A stretch of DNA of 5,123 nucleotides from Lysobacteraceae bacterium (GTDB lineage: Bacteria > Pseudomonadota > Gammaproteobacteria > Xanthomonadales > Xanthomonadaceae): the NCBI GenBank assembly GCA_028293685.1, contig JAQGOI010000139.1, forward strand, positions 1 through 5,123. The letters run 5' to 3'. The notes under the pieces were generated by a model. That model ran no database searches. It saw nothing but the letters and a program-made list of their open reading frames with translations, and was not told the DNA's origin. Below, piece after piece: positions 1 through 5,123 of this stretch (positions are counted from its first letter, which is position 1; each line of letters starts with the position of its first letter). The translations under genes and the position numbers were made by a program.

Positions 1-2037
1 GTCGGTGAAGGAGACATACGCACCGAGTTCGGTCGCCGCATACAGCAGGCCGCGTTGCCTGGGATCTTCCCGGACGGCATTGGCGAAATCGCCATTGCGG
101 ATTCCATCGACGATCGATGTCCAGGTCCTGCCGCCATCGCGGGTGCGATACAGGTATGGGTGGCGATCGTCGAGGCGATGACGGTCGATCGCCGCATATG
201 CGGTGTTTTTGTCGAAATGCGAGGCTTCGATCATGCCCACCTTCGACCAGTCCCCGATTGCCGGCGGGGTGACATTGTTCCAGTGCGCGCCCTCATCGGC
301 GCTACGCCAGATCAGGCCATCGTCCGTACCCAGCCACAGCAGATGTGCATCCAGGGGCGACGGTGCAATCGCGTAGATCACGCCGCGTCGTGGATCCGGG
401 CCAAGCGTGTTGGCTGCGGTGACTGCGTCCAGGTTGCGCGGCACCGCTGGATTTTCGCGGGTCAGATCCGGGCTGATCGTGTCCCAGTGCTGTCCACCAT
501 CGCTGGTGCGGAACAGCTTCTGGTTGGCGTAATACAGGACGTTCGGATCGACCTTCGAGAAGGTCAGCGGCAACGTCCAGGTGCGGCGATACAGATCGGG
601 CTGGGCGAGCGTGGGGTCGACCGAATGCGTCTGCTCCGTGCGCAGGTCCAGTCGCTCGACGCCGCCGCCATAGACGATGTCGGGATCTTTCGGATCCGGG
701 GCGATCATGCCGCTCTCGCCGCCGGCCGTGACCTCCTTGAACTGCTCCATGGTGATGCGTTCGTTGCCGGTCGCGGCACTCGGCAACGCTACCGCACCCG
801 AATCCTGCTGCGAGCCGTACACGCGATAGGGAAATCGGTTGTCCGTGCTGACGTGGTACAGCTGCGCGGTCGGCTGGTTGTGCCAGCTGCTCCAGGTCCT
901 GCCGCCGTTCAGCGTCACGATCGCGCCCTGGTCGACGCCCAGGATCTGCCGGTTGGAATCTGCCGGATCGATCCACAGTTCGTGGAAGTCGTCGCCCGTG
1001 GCATCGCCCTTGAGCGGATTGAAATGCGCACCGCCGTCGTCCGAGCGCAGCACGATGGTGTTCAATGCATAGATGCGATCCGCAATTTTCGGATCGACCG
1101 TGATGCGTCCGAAGTACCAGCCGCGCTGCCAGATGCGCGGGTCGCCGGTCGCCTTGCGCCAATGCGCACCGGCATCATCGGACCGATACAGGCCGCCGTC
1201 GTCGCCATCCACGGTGACATAGACGCGCGAGGGTTCGCTTGGCGCAATCGCGACACCGATGCGACCGACGCGATCCGGGAATCCATTGCCGTGCAGTTGC
1301 GTCCAGGTGTCGCCGCCATCGGTCGATTTGTACAGCGCCGAGCCGGGACCGGTTGCCGGCGGATACACGTTCCATGGCGTGCGACGTACCTGCCATAGCG
1401 CCGCGTACATCACCTGCGGGTTGCCGGGCTCGAAGGCGACATCGATGGCGCCGGTGTCCTCTCCCTTGCCGAGCACGCGTTGCCAATGCGCGCCGCCATC
1501 GCGCGAGCGGAAGACGCCGCGTTCCGGATTGGGTCCATAGGGATGCCCCAGGGCCGCGACGAACACCGTGTTCGCATCGCGCGGATCGATGATGATCCTG
1601 CCGATCTGCTGGCTGTCGCCCAGCCCGGCTTTCACCCAGTGTCTGCCGCCGTCACTGGAGCGATAGACACCGTCGCCCTGCGCGATATCCGAGCGCATGT
1701 CCGCTTCGCCGGTGCCAACGTAGAGGACATTGCTGTCCGAAGGCGCGACCGCAAGGGCACCGATCGAGCCCACCGGTTGACCGTCGAAAATCGGTTGCCA
1801 GGTCCGTCCGGCATCGGCCGTCTCCCAGACTCCGCCATTGACGGCGCCGAAGTAGAAGTGATTCGGCTGACCTGGTACGCCGGCAACCGTAAGTACGCGG
1901 CCGCCGCGAAACGGGCCCAGCAGGCGCCAGTGCAGGTCGCCAAAATCGGCCGCCGCCGCGACGGATGAAAATGCAGCTACGCACAGGGTGGTGAGCAGCA
2001 GGGTCGAACGTAGCGCGAGGGCGACACGAACTGGCAT
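1..2037 (-). CDS. Secreted Asp-box (BNR/sortilin-like) beta-propeller protein, 3' end missing
   Basis: The frame is open without interruption from ATG at 2037 to base 1, giving 679 residues and no stop, so the C-terminus lies outside the window. Residues 1-30 look like a Sec signal peptide: Arg-4 and Arg-10, a hydrophobic core LLLTTLCVAAF, and a small-residue cleavage region ending AAAA before Asp-31. The protein is therefore probably exported. The mature part starts with a conserved block (WRLLGPFRGGRV at 37-48, FYFGAVNGGVWET at 61-73) and carries ten Asp-box motifs, S/T-x-D-x-G-x-x-W, between residues 73 and 639. Blade strands of the type DPxxxxxVYV recur at least eleven times. This matches the large proteins, often about 1,000 residues, annotated as WD40/YVTN/BNR-like, sortilin-N or 'glycosyl hydrolase'. 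The last name rests on the Asp-box alone; I see no evidence of catalysis. A GGAAG Shine-Dalgarno-like sequence lies five bases before the ATG, supporting this start. Substrate and role are unknown. It has no same-strand neighbour upstream. Confidence 0.9.
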   Translation of the reverse strand, partial: MPVRVALALRSTLLLTTLCVAAFSSVAAAADFGDLHWRLLGPFRGGRVLTVAGVPGQPNHFYFGAVNGGVWETADAGRTWQPIFDGQPVGSIGALAVAPSDSNVLYVGTGEADMRSDIAQGDGVYRSSDGGRHWVKAGLGDSQQIGRIIIDPRDANTVFVAALGHPYGPNPERGVFRSRDGGAHWQRVLGKGEDTGAIDVAFEPGNPQVMYAALWQVRRTPWNVYPPATGPGSALYKSTDGGDTWTQLHGNGFPDRVGRIGVAIAPSEPSRVYVTVDGDDGGLYRSDDAGAHWRKATGDPRIWQRGWYFGRITVDPKIADRIYALNTIVLRSDDGGAHFNPLKGDATGDDFHELWIDPADSNRQILGVDQGAIVTLNGGRTWSSWHNQPTAQLYHVSTDNRFPYRVYGSQQDSGAVALPSAATGNERITMEQFKEVTAGGESGMIAPDPKDPDIVYGGGVERLDLRTEQTHSVDPTLAQPDLYRRTWTLPLTFSKVDPNVLYYANQKLFRTSDGGQHWDTISPDLTRENPAVPRNLDAVTAANTLGPDPRRGVIYAIAPSPLDAHLLWLGTDDGLIWRSADEGAHWNNVTPPAIGDWSKVGMIEASHFDKNTAYAAIDRHRLDDRHPYLYRTRDGGRTWTSIVDGIRNGDFANAVREDPRQRGLLYAATELGAYVSFTD
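121..1821 (-). repeat. Ten Asp-box repeats within the beta-propeller gene
   Basis: Motifs read in the protein are TADAGRTW (73-80), SSDGGRHW (127-134), SRDGGAHW (178-185), STDGGDTW (238-245), SDDAGAHW (286-293), SDDGGAHF (332-339), TLNGGRTW (375-382), TSDGGQHW (511-518), SADEGAHW (579-586) and TRDGGRTW (632-639). Eight fit the consensus. The sixth has Phe for Trp and the seventh has Asn for Asp. Spacing is mostly 43-68 residues, the length of one propeller blade, with one gap of 136 residues between the seventh and eighth copies. Asp-boxes are structural turns between strands of a blade; they do not form an active site. Confidence 0.85.
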
Positions 2038-2042
2038 GTGAT

Positions 2043-2047
2043 CTTCC
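2043..2047 (-). promoter_or_regulatory. Ribosome binding site of the beta-propeller gene
   Basis: GGAAG on the minus strand sits five bases before the ATG at 2037. It is a moderate match to GGAGG and supports the start that also yields a complete signal peptide. Confidence 0.6.
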
Positions 2048-2278
2048 GGTGAGCAGTGCGAATAGGGCGGAACCATAGCAAAGAGACCACTGGGCTCGCG
2101 CCTGCCATCCGACCGAGTGCCGGTGTCGTTGCAGGACCTTTCCAAGGGTGCGAGGCGCAGTGCATGGCTCGGTTCCCGACAACCGTTCCAGCGGTCCCCA
2201 CGAGTACCGACCTGGTGAGACCAGCCATGCAGCAGCCCGGGGCAAACGAACAGATGTACGCGCAAAGAAGGCCGGTCG

Positions 2279-2294
2279 CAGCAGGATCCTGCTG
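2279..2294. promoter_or_regulatory. Perfect 16-base palindrome, candidate operator
   Basis: CAGCAGGATCCTGCTG reads identically on both strands with no spacer. It lies about 105 bases before the ybiI start and about 240 bases before the start of the divergent gene. A loop-free dyad of this length is more like a binding site for a dimeric protein than an RNA hairpin. The binding protein is not identifiable from the sequence. Confidence 0.4.
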
Positions 2295-2299
2295 GGCTG

Positions 2300-2319
2300 A
2301 TCCGACGACATCGGATTTT
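2300..2319 (+). promoter_or_regulatory. Second dyad with short T-run (operator or weak terminator)
   Basis: ATCCGA and TCGGAT form a perfect six-base inverted repeat around a CGACA loop (2300-2316), followed by three more T residues (four in a row at 2316-2319). Read as RNA on the plus strand, it resembles a weak intrinsic terminator or attenuator. Read as DNA, it resembles an operator. Its centre is about 21.5 bases from the centre of the palindrome at 2279-2294. No gene ends just upstream on the plus strand, so a terminator role would require an unannotated upstream transcript. Confidence 0.3.
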
Positions 2320-2386
2320 CCCGCAGTCGAGGTCGTGGTGCAGCCGTTCACGGCTCGGCATTTATTCTTTGCACCGGAACGACCGA

Positions 2387-2391
2387 TGGAG
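2387..2391 (+). promoter_or_regulatory. Ribosome binding site of ybiI
   Basis: TGGAG lies eight bases before the ATG at 2400. It decides for this start, which also gives the exact 88-residue length expected for YbiI-type proteins. Confidence 0.6.
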
Positions 2392-2399
2392 TTGCAGAC

Positions 2400-2666
2400 A
2401 TGGCGACGGGTTGGGCGAAGGAAGGTGCCGTGCAGGACCAGATCGACGCGACCATCAAGGACGCCATCGAGCGTGCGCGCAGCCAGCTTCCGCAGGGCCC
2501 CGGCCTGGAACACTGCGAGGAATGCGACGCCAGCATTCCCCAGGCGCGACGCGACGCGGTACCCGGCGTGCGCCTGTGTGTCCGTTGCCAGGAGGCGAGG
2601 GACCAGGGGCAAAGCAGCTCGAGCGGCTATAACCGGCGGGGCAGCAAGGACAGTCAGCTGCGTTGA
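2400..2666 (+). CDS. ybiI: DksA/TraR-family C4 zinc-finger protein, YbiI type
   Basis: This complete 88-residue protein starts MATGWAKEGAVQDQID and ends GYNRRGSKDSQLR. As I recall them, both ends match Escherichia coli YbiI, which is also 88 residues. Four cysteines at 39, 42, 60 and 63 form C-x2-C-x17-C-x2-C, a zinc-binding finger of the DksA/TraR C-terminal type, within the signature CEECDASIPQARR followed by PGVRLCVRCQ. The protein is too short to hold the long N-terminal coiled coil through which DksA reaches the RNA polymerase secondary channel; only a short helix (about 11-30) precedes the finger. The cellular role of YbiI is not established, and a link to transcription is inferred from family membership only. 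It stands alone on the plus strand, with its own ribosome binding site and a terminator just downstream, so it is probably monocistronic. The product is small, soluble and cytoplasmic. Confidence 0.93.
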   Translation: MATGWAKEGAVQDQIDATIKDAIERARSQLPQGPGLEHCEECDASIPQARRDAVPGVRLCVRCQEARDQGQSSSSGYNRRGSKDSQLR

Positions 2667-2674
2667 CCAGTTGC

Positions 2675-2700
2675 CGGCGCGCGGTGAGCGCCGCGGTTTT
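2675..2700 (+). terminator. Probable intrinsic terminator of ybiI
   Basis: CGGCGC (2675-2680) pairs with GCGCCG (2688-2693) around a seven-base loop. CGG and then TTTT (2697-2700) follow, nine bases after the ybiI stop codon. The T-run is short and three bases separate it from the stem, so it may be leaky. It acts in the plus direction only, since there is no T-run on the other side. The last T is also the first base, on the plus strand, of the convergent Nudix stop codon. Confidence 0.5.
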
Positions 2701-3155
2701 CAAAGCGCCGCCAGCCGATCAAGAAAGGGCGCCTGCGAGGGAAGAATTTTACGCCGCGCTTCGTGCAGCACGAACCATTGCGCGCGGTCGATTTCCGGGA
2801 ATGTCGACTGTTCTCCGCTGCGCGGCGGCCATTCCATTTCGAAGGTGTTGCTGAGCAGTTTCGATACATCGAATGAACCTTCGAGTGCGAATGCCTCGAC
2901 AAACTTGCCCCCTCGCTGGCGGATCATCCCAAGCGGCTGCAGTGTGCCTGCGGGTATTGCGGAACCTGTTTCCTCCCGGAACTCGCGCCTCGCCGCGGTC
3001 TCTGTTGATTCACCGGGCATGGGCTCTCCCTTTGGAATTGTCCAGGCGCCATCGTCTCGATTTCGCCAGAACGGCCCGCCGGGATGCGCGAGCAGAACCT
3101 GGAGCCCGTCCTCGCGACGCTGGTAAAGCAGGATGCCCGCGCTGATCCTGGTCAT
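2700..3155 (-). CDS. Nudix (MutT-like) NTP pyrophosphohydrolase
   Basis: This 151-residue protein carries a full Nudix box, GX5EX7REUXEEXGU: Gly-43, Glu-49, Arg-57, Glu-58, Phe-59, Glu-61, Glu-62, Gly-64, with Ser-65 in the last, usually hydrophobic, position. The glutamates of the REUXEE part bind the divalent metal. The family hydrolyses a nucleoside diphosphate linked to some other group X. The opening ISAGILLYQRR, then LLAHPGGPFW and DGAWTIPKGE, resembles the uncharacterised 'predicted NTP pyrophosphohydrolase' group (COG4119 as I recall it), so the substrate is unknown. ATG at 3155 is the only reasonable start: an in-frame TGA lies a few codons upstream and the conserved domain begins at once. 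No Shine-Dalgarno sequence is visible. It starts 40 bases after the end of the small gene at 3196-3513 and probably shares its transcript. It is convergent with ybiI. Cytoplasmic; no signal peptide or membrane segment. Confidence 0.93.
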   Translation of the reverse strand: MTRISAGILLYQRREDGLQVLLAHPGGPFWRNRDDGAWTIPKGEPMPGESTETAARREFREETGSAIPAGTLQPLGMIRQRGGKFVEAFALEGSFDVSKLLSNTFEMEWPPRSGEQSTFPEIDRAQWFVLHEARRKILPSQAPFLDRLAAL

Positions 3156-3195
3156 TTGTGTCGGGTGCAGGTTTCAGTGGCGTCGATACACAACC

Positions 3196-3513
3196 TCAGC
3201 TTCCGCCACTGGCACTCGCATTGCGATCGCCGTGAGGCGTGGTTGGCTGGTTGACCGCAATGGCCAGGTCGGCGAATTCCGCTGTCCACTCTTCTGCGAA
3301 CGACTCGATCTGCTCGGCGATCCAGTCGCTGTGCCGGGCATCGGCCGGCAGCAACGAAGCGGCGGCGGCGGCGTCGCAACGGATCTCGCGCCACGCCGTC
3401 AGCAGCGCCGAAGGATTCGGCATTGCGCGCATCAGCGTCCTGAGCACCATGTGCTGCACGGTCGCCTGGGCCTGCAGCATTGCCAGGGTTTCCTCGATCT
3501 GGGTGCGTTCCAT
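3196..3513 (-). CDS. Small helical protein of unknown function
   Basis: This 105-residue protein is not recognised. The frame is supported by a strong ribosome binding site and by codons ending mostly in G or C, as in the neighbouring genes. It looks almost entirely alpha-helical, in three segments at about 2-31, 36-50 and 62-87, rich in Ala, Glu, Gln and Leu. It has one cysteine (46), three tryptophans (41, 64, 76) and a short polar tail (about 89-105). There is no signal peptide or membrane segment, so it is probably a soluble, acidic cytoplasmic protein. A 40-base gap with no clear terminator leads to the Nudix gene, suggesting co-transcription. A role connected to the Nudix enzyme is possible, but nothing in the sequence shows it. 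Overlapping frames in the same stretch lack a comparable ribosome binding site. Confidence 0.75.
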   Translation of the reverse strand: MERTQIEETLAMLQAQATVQHMVLRTLMRAMPNPSALLTAWREIRCDAAAAASLLPADARHSDWIAEQIESFAEEWTAEFADLAIAVNQPTTPHGDRNASASGGS

Positions 3514-3516
3514 GGA

Positions 3517-3524
3517 CTCCTCCC
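3517..3524 (-). promoter_or_regulatory. Strong ribosome binding site of the 105-aa gene
   Basis: GGGAGGAG on the minus strand contains a perfect GGAGG core five bases before the ATG at 3513. It is the strongest Shine-Dalgarno sequence noticed in the window and the main argument that this small frame is a real gene. Confidence 0.8.
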
Positions 3525-3699
3525 AGTGATGATATGGCGGACATGGCCTTGATGCCGCCAGTGCGGGGGCCGAGGTCGGATTTCAAGGGTCGTGCCCAAC
3601 GCCGAATGCGTTTCTTAACCACGTTACCTTCGCAGTCCGTTCACAAACGGCGTGATGTGACTGATGACACGTTGCCTTACCGAAGCGCTCACGACGGGT

Positions 3700-3708
3700 T
3701 GCTAGAAT
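3700..3708 (+). promoter_or_regulatory. Candidate extended -10 promoter for the histidine kinase
   Basis: TG-C-TAGAAT matches an extended -10 element: TGn followed by five of six bases of TATAAT. No good -35 is present at 16-18 bases (CCGAAG at 3680-3685), which the TGn extension can tolerate. Transcription would start near 3715, giving a leader of about 60 bases before the GTG at 3778. The TAG inside the element is also the in-frame stop that bounds the kinase frame upstream. Confidence 0.4.
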
Positions 3709-3763
3709 CGTCCGGCTCTGGCGAAGCCCCCAGGTATCGAACAACATGCGCAACCGTCGGCGC

Positions 3764-3770
3764 AGGATGG
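3764..3770 (+). promoter_or_regulatory. Ribosome binding site deciding the kinase GTG start
   Basis: AGGATGG, a near match to AGGAGG, ends seven bases before GTG at 3778. No in-frame ATG exists between the upstream TAG (3703-3705) and the middle of the PAS domain, so this site supports the unusual start codon. Confidence 0.55.
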
Positions 3771-3777
3771 AAAGCAA

Positions 3778-5123
3778 GTGACCGAAGTCAAAATAAAGGA
3801 CGCTTCTTTCGTCGGCGCGCCACTCGACGCTGAAGATGCTCGCTTGCCAGCGTTTCTCGGCGAGAGCGAGCGGCAGTTCCGGCTCCTGGTGCAGGGGGTT
3901 ACCGACTACGCCATCTACATGCTGGAGCCCGACGGCAGGATCGCCAGCTGGAACGCCGGCGGCGAGCGCATCAAGGGATATCGCGCCGACGAAATCATCG
4001 GCCAGCATTTCTCCCTGTTCTATACGCCCGAGGACGCCGCAGTCGATGAACCGGCCAAGGCGTTGGGCATCGCACGCAGCGAAGGAAAATACGAGAAGGA
4101 AGGTTGGCGGGTTCGCAAGGACGGCACGCGGTTCTGGGCGAATGTCATTATCGATCCCGTCTACGACGAGCAGGGCGATCTGGTTGGTTTCGCCAAGATC
4201 ACGCGCGATATCACCCAACGGATGCAACAGGCCAAGGCGTTGGAAACCGCCCAGCAATCCATGCTGCAGGCGCATCGAATGGAGGCGATCGGCCAGCTGA
4301 CGTTCGGCGTCGCCCACGACTTCAACAACCTGCTCACGGTGATCACCAACAGCCTGGACCTGATCGCCGCCGACAGCAGCGAGCCTCAGCGCGTACGACG
4401 GCTTGTCGGCGGGGCGCAACGCGCGGCCGAGCGCGGCGCATTGCTGACGCGGCAATTGTTGGCGTTCTCACGTCGCCAGACCCTCAATCCTGAATCCCGC
4501 GATCTCAACGCGCTGCTTTACGGTGCCGAATCGGTACTTCGCCGCGGCGTCGGCGGTAATGTGCAGATTGAATTCAGCCTGTCGCGTGGCTTGGGCCAGG
4601 TCGATGTCGATGTTGGCGAATTCGAAGCGGCGATGCTCAACCTCCTCGTCAATGCGCGCGATGCCATGCCCGACGGTGGCCGCATCCTGATCCGCACGCG
4701 CGAGCAGCTCGTCGGTGACGATCCGGCCTTGGAGGATGATGTCCCGCAGACCCCCGGACGCTATGTCTGCGTGTCCGTGGAGGACACCGGGATCGGCATG
4801 CCGCTGGATGTGCTGTCGCGCGCTACCGAGCCGTTTTTCACGACCAAGGATGTGGGCAAGGGCAGCGGACTTGGCTTGAGCCAGGTGTACGGCTTCGCGG
4901 TCCAGTCCGGTGGACACGTCAGCATCGACAGCACGGTGGGGAAGGGGACGGTCGTACGGTTCTACCTGCCTGTACGCCATGACGCCGAGCCCGCGCACTC
5001 CGGCGATTCCCGGGTTCCAATCAAGATCCTGCTGGTCGAAGACGATCCGGATGTCCAGATGGTCACGGTCGAGGCATTGCGCTACATGGGCTATTCCGTG
5101 GTGACTGCCGATGAAGGTGCGGC
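3778..5123 (+). CDS. PAS hybrid sensor histidine kinase, 3' end missing
   Basis: The frame is open from GTG at 3778 to the window edge: 448 residues plus two bases. Domains in order are a PAS sensor (about 31-146: TDYAIYMLEPDGRIASWN, then GWRVRKDGTRFWA and GFAKITRDIT), a short linker helix, and HisKA with the phospho-acceptor His-180 in GVAHDFNNLL. The HATPase has an N-box with Asn-292 in NLLVNARDAMP, G1 DTGIGM (336-341), F-box EPFFTTK (351-357) and G2 GKGSGLGLS (360-368). From about 415 a receiver begins with IKILLVEDDPD, whose acidic residues 421-423 would bind magnesium; the phospho-acceptor Asp lies beyond the window. The kinase should autophosphorylate on His-180 and pass phosphate to its own receiver. 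There is no membrane segment, so it senses a cytoplasmic cue. The PAS lacks the LOV cysteine motif NCRFLQ, and the ligand is unknown. The GTG start is chosen because the first in-frame ATG falls inside the PAS domain and AGGATGG lies seven bases upstream of the GTG. Confidence 0.93.
   Translation, partial: MTEVKIKDASFVGAPLDAEDARLPAFLGESERQFRLLVQGVTDYAIYMLEPDGRIASWNAGGERIKGYRADEIIGQHFSLFYTPEDAAVDEPAKALGIARSEGKYEKEGWRVRKDGTRFWANVIIDPVYDEQGDLVGFAKITRDITQRMQQAKALETAQQSMLQAHRMEAIGQLTFGVAHDFNNLLTVITNSLDLIAADSSEPQRVRRLVGGAQRAAERGALLTRQLLAFSRRQTLNPESRDLNALLYGAESVLRRGVGGNVQIEFSLSRGLGQVDVDVGEFEAAMLNLLVNARDAMPDGGRILIRTREQLVGDDPALEDDVPQTPGRYVCVSVEDTGIGMPLDVLSRATEPFFTTKDVGKGSGLGLSQVYGFAVQSGGHVSIDSTVGKGTVVRFYLPVRHDAEPAHSGDSRVPIKILLVEDDPDVQMVTVEALRYMGYSVVTADEGA

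Larger units (their letters stand above)
2038..2399. other. Gene-free divergent intergenic region
   Basis: This 362-base stretch separates the start of the minus-strand beta-propeller gene from the start of ybiI. Frames cross it on both strands, but their translations are low-complexity or continue out of phase into neighbouring genes, and none has a good ribosome binding site. It must hold promoters for both flanking genes. I could not find a convincing -35/-10 pair for either: TATGGT at about 2074-2079 (minus) and TATTCT at about 2364-2369 (plus) are weak -10 candidates without a recognisable -35. Clear structure is limited to two dyads at 2279-2316 and a small CTGGT-GAG-ACCAG hairpin at 2212-2224. 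Confidence 0.7.

Noticed and set aside
55..1398. Plus-strand open frame of 447 codons
   Set aside because: It is antisense to the beta-propeller gene. Its translation has no recognisable domain, while the minus-strand frame shows a signal peptide and ten Asp-boxes. High GC explains the missing stops.
1..2037. Calling the beta-propeller protein a sialidase or glycosidase
   Set aside because: Asp-boxes occur in many non-enzymatic propellers. I saw no RIP motif or catalytic arginine triad to support sialidase activity.
1652..2311. Minus-strand frames crossing the divergent spacer (also 1977-2612)
   Set aside because: Both are out of phase with the signal peptide of the beta-propeller gene, or antisense to ybiI, and lack ribosome binding sites and recognisable features.
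2056..3126. Plus-strand open frame of 356 codons running through ybiI
   Set aside because: It is out of phase with ybiI and antisense to the Nudix gene, both of which are clear family members. Its translation is Arg/Pro/Ser-rich without motifs.
3156..3195. AGGTT/AACCT inverted repeat between the small gene and the Nudix gene, as a terminator
   Set aside because: The stem is only five bases with a loop of about 20 and no T-run, so it should not stop transcription.
3535..3560. TGGCGG/CCGCCA inverted repeat in the leader of the 105-aa gene
   Set aside because: A six-base stem with a 14-base loop is easily found by chance in GC-rich DNA, and no regulatory motif accompanies it.
3152..3622. Minus-strand 156-codon frame overlapping the 105-aa gene
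   Set aside because: It is in a different phase, Arg-rich, and starts upstream without a Shine-Dalgarno sequence. The 105-aa frame has a perfect one and a more typical composition.
3637..3650. CCGTT-CACA-AACGG small dyad in the divergent spacer before the kinase
   Set aside because: A five-base stem is too short to call an operator without a second copy or conservation data.
3583..4455. Minus-strand open frame of 290 codons
   Set aside because: It is antisense to the PAS and HisKA part of the histidine kinase, which has a complete set of family motifs. It has no domain of its own.

Overview
The window is GC-rich, densely coding proteobacterial chromosome. Protein style points to a gammaproteobacterium of the Xanthomonadales/Lysobacterales type: a YbiI-like zinc-finger protein, a large secreted Asp-box (BNR) protein and a cytoplasmic PAS hybrid histidine kinase. 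This placement comes from recalled family distribution, not from a search. I see no tRNA, rRNA, CRISPR array, insertion sequence, integrase or phage gene.

Layout: (1) 1-2037, minus strand: the N-terminal 679 residues of a secreted beta-propeller protein with ten Asp-box motifs, cut by the left edge. (2) 2038-2399: a 362-base gene-free spacer between two divergent genes. It holds a perfect 16-base palindrome and, about two helical turns away, a second dyad followed by a short T-run. (3) 2400-2666, plus strand: a complete 88-aa DksA/TraR-type C4 zinc-finger protein (ybiI), with a probable intrinsic terminator at 2675-2700. (4) 2700-3155 and 3196-3513, minus strand: a Nudix hydrolase preceded by a small helical protein of unknown function, probably one transcription unit running toward ybiI. 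(5) 3514-3777: a divergent intergenic region with a likely extended -10 promoter for the next gene. (6) 3778-5123, plus strand: a hybrid sensor histidine kinase (PAS, HisKA, HATPase, start of a receiver domain), cut by the right edge.

The genes do not form an obvious pathway. They look like independent housekeeping, regulatory and secreted functions in alternating orientation. The Nudix gene and its small upstream neighbour are the only likely co-transcribed pair. The two longest genes run off the window edges, and long antisense frames caused by high GC could easily be mistaken for them. The most unexplained signal is the pair of dyads upstream of ybiI. I found no convincing new multi-gene system.
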